DNA of 64,000 nucleotides, from positions 7,768 through 71,767 of the forward strand of contig CBDCLY010000007.1 of NCBI GenBank assembly GCA_965218715.1, in the 5' to 3' direction. Positions 63,158 through 64,000 of the stretch are shown here, one piece after another; the first letter of the stretch is position 1; each line of letters starts with the position of its first letter. The notes below the pieces were generated by a model that searched no databases, was not told where the DNA came from, and saw only the letters and a program-made list of their open reading frames with translations. This stretch comes from CBDCLY01 sp965218715 (GTDB taxonomy: Bacteria > Bacteroidota > Bacteroidia > Flavobacteriales_E > Vicingaceae). A program made the translations under genes and the position numbers.

Positions 63158-64000
63158 ATGAAATTGAAAATAACCTTCGCATTGCTTGTAATCACCCTTC
63201 CTCTATTTACAATTGGTCAAACTTTTGTGCAATATTTTGATGGTGCCGACACCTCAAGATTCAATTCTATCTTCATTCATCTAGATAGTTCAAATTCTAA
63301 TGTTTGGCAAATTGGTCAGCCACAAAAAACGATCTTTAATTCCGCTGCAACGGTACCCAACTCCATTGTCACTGATACCCTCAATCATTACCCAATTAAT
63401 AACAGTTCAAGTTTCTCCTTTGGCATAGACCCAAATCCATTTGGCTGGGCAGGCATTTTGGCATTGCAATGGAAACAGAAATTAGACATGGACTTTGATT
63501 ATGATGGAGGAATAATTGAATTTTCAAGCGACACAGGAAATACATGGCAGAACGTTTTCAATAATCCTTTTGTATATAATTTTTACGGCTTTGATCCTGC
63601 CAACCAAGATACGCTAACAAGCGGAGAATATGCATTTAGTGGAACGGACAGCACCTGGAAAGATGTTTGGCTGTGTTTTGATCTTTCTTGGCTTTCCTTC
63701 TCCGACTCATTAGTTTTTAGGTATACTTTAAAGTCAGATTCTATCAATAACAACAAGGAGGGCTGGGTAATTGATAACCTCCTTGCTCACCTCACCCTCA
63801 TTCACACTTTGAATGAAGTGGAACAAGAAGAGTTCATGAAAATTGCTCCAAATCCAACTACGGGAAGGATAAACATAGCCACAAGAAAATCAGATGATTT
63901 TCACATCATAGAAAAAATTGAACTCATCAACTTGGAAGGGAAAAAGGTTCAAGAATGGGGACATAGCCCAACTACCTTTTATGTAGATATAGCCGACCAT
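63158..64000 (+). CDS. Secreted protein with T9SS sorting domain, 3' end cut by the window
   Basis: About 281 residues visible, open at the right edge. The signal peptide is MKLKITFALLVITLPLFTIG. The centre looks like a C-terminal-lectin/adhesin beta domain (GGIIEFSSDTGNTWQNVFNN; KEGWVIDNLLAHLT). From about residue 225 (KIAPNPTTGRINIATRK) a T9SS type A sorting domain begins and is cut by the end of the window. It is likely co-transcribed with the gene 3 bp before it. Confidence 0.85.
   Translation, partial: MKLKITFALLVITLPLFTIGQTFVQYFDGADTSRFNSIFIHLDSSNSNVWQIGQPQKTIFNSAATVPNSIVTDTLNHYPINNSSSFSFGIDPNPFGWAGILALQWKQKLDMDFDYDGGIIEFSSDTGNTWQNVFNNPFVYNFYGFDPANQDTLTSGEYAFSGTDSTWKDVWLCFDLSWLSFSDSLVFRYTLKSDSINNNKEGWVIDNLLAHLTLIHTLNEVEQEEFMKIAPNPTTGRINIATRKSDDFHIIEKIELINLEGKKVQEWGHSPTTFYVDIADH

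Overview
The window reads as chromosome of a Bacteroidota bacterium, most likely in or near the Flavobacteriales. It is AT-rich. Several promoters show the Bacteroidota -7 element TAnnTTTG. There is a type IX secretion system (T9SS) block (porV, porU, a PorP/SprF-family protein, gldJ), and two secreted proteins end in a T9SS sorting domain. The species cannot be named from the sequence alone.

Layout. 0-8 kb: the end of an acyl-CoA ligase, a secreted protein, then a MarR-led beta-oxidation operon (marR, fadB/J-like, thiolase, acyl-CoA dehydrogenase). 8-13 kb: MscS channel, outer-membrane barrel, LysM/M23 peptidase, AIM24 protein, SRPBCC protein. 13-18 kb: sulfotransferase-like and class IV aminotransferase pair, methylmalonyl-CoA mutase. 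18-31 kb: RelA/SpoT, Fur, STAS, purA, OstA-like protein, M42 peptidase, DUF4924, OmpH-like, DUF1853, SiaC-like, a LytS/LytTR pair, mtgA. 31-52 kb: pyruvate dehydrogenase E2 and E1-alpha, cdd, ispF, the T9SS block, murF, an acyl-CoA dehydrogenase, anmK, an amino-acid dehydrogenase, nhaD, an exbB-exbD-tonB energy transducer, folC and two tRNA-Val genes.

52.5-59.1 kb is the notable region: an integron gene-cassette array with no integrase gene in the window. Twelve head-to-tail cassettes lie on the + strand. Six are near-identical ORF-less cassettes of 311-312 bp (five in tandem, one further in). Six carry one gene each (ankyrin protein, two small exported proteins, a membrane protein, a TPR lipoprotein, a small multi-span membrane protein). 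Every complete cassette starts with GTT plus 6-7 bases that are the exact reverse complement of the 9-10 bases closing its own end before the attC fold, and each complete attC has complementary arms. The last cassette has no recognisable attC.

59.4-64 kb returns to chromosomal genes: a Crp/Fnr regulator, an Lnt-like protein, DUF2200, a DinB-like protein and two secreted proteins.

A second pattern runs through 13.8-28 kb and 60-62 kb: about a dozen single-base indels break otherwise intact, conserved genes. Nearly all are one extra base, mostly in homopolymers, and the corrected lengths all come out as whole codons. This looks more like consensus error than gene decay, so these genes are annotated at their restored extents.
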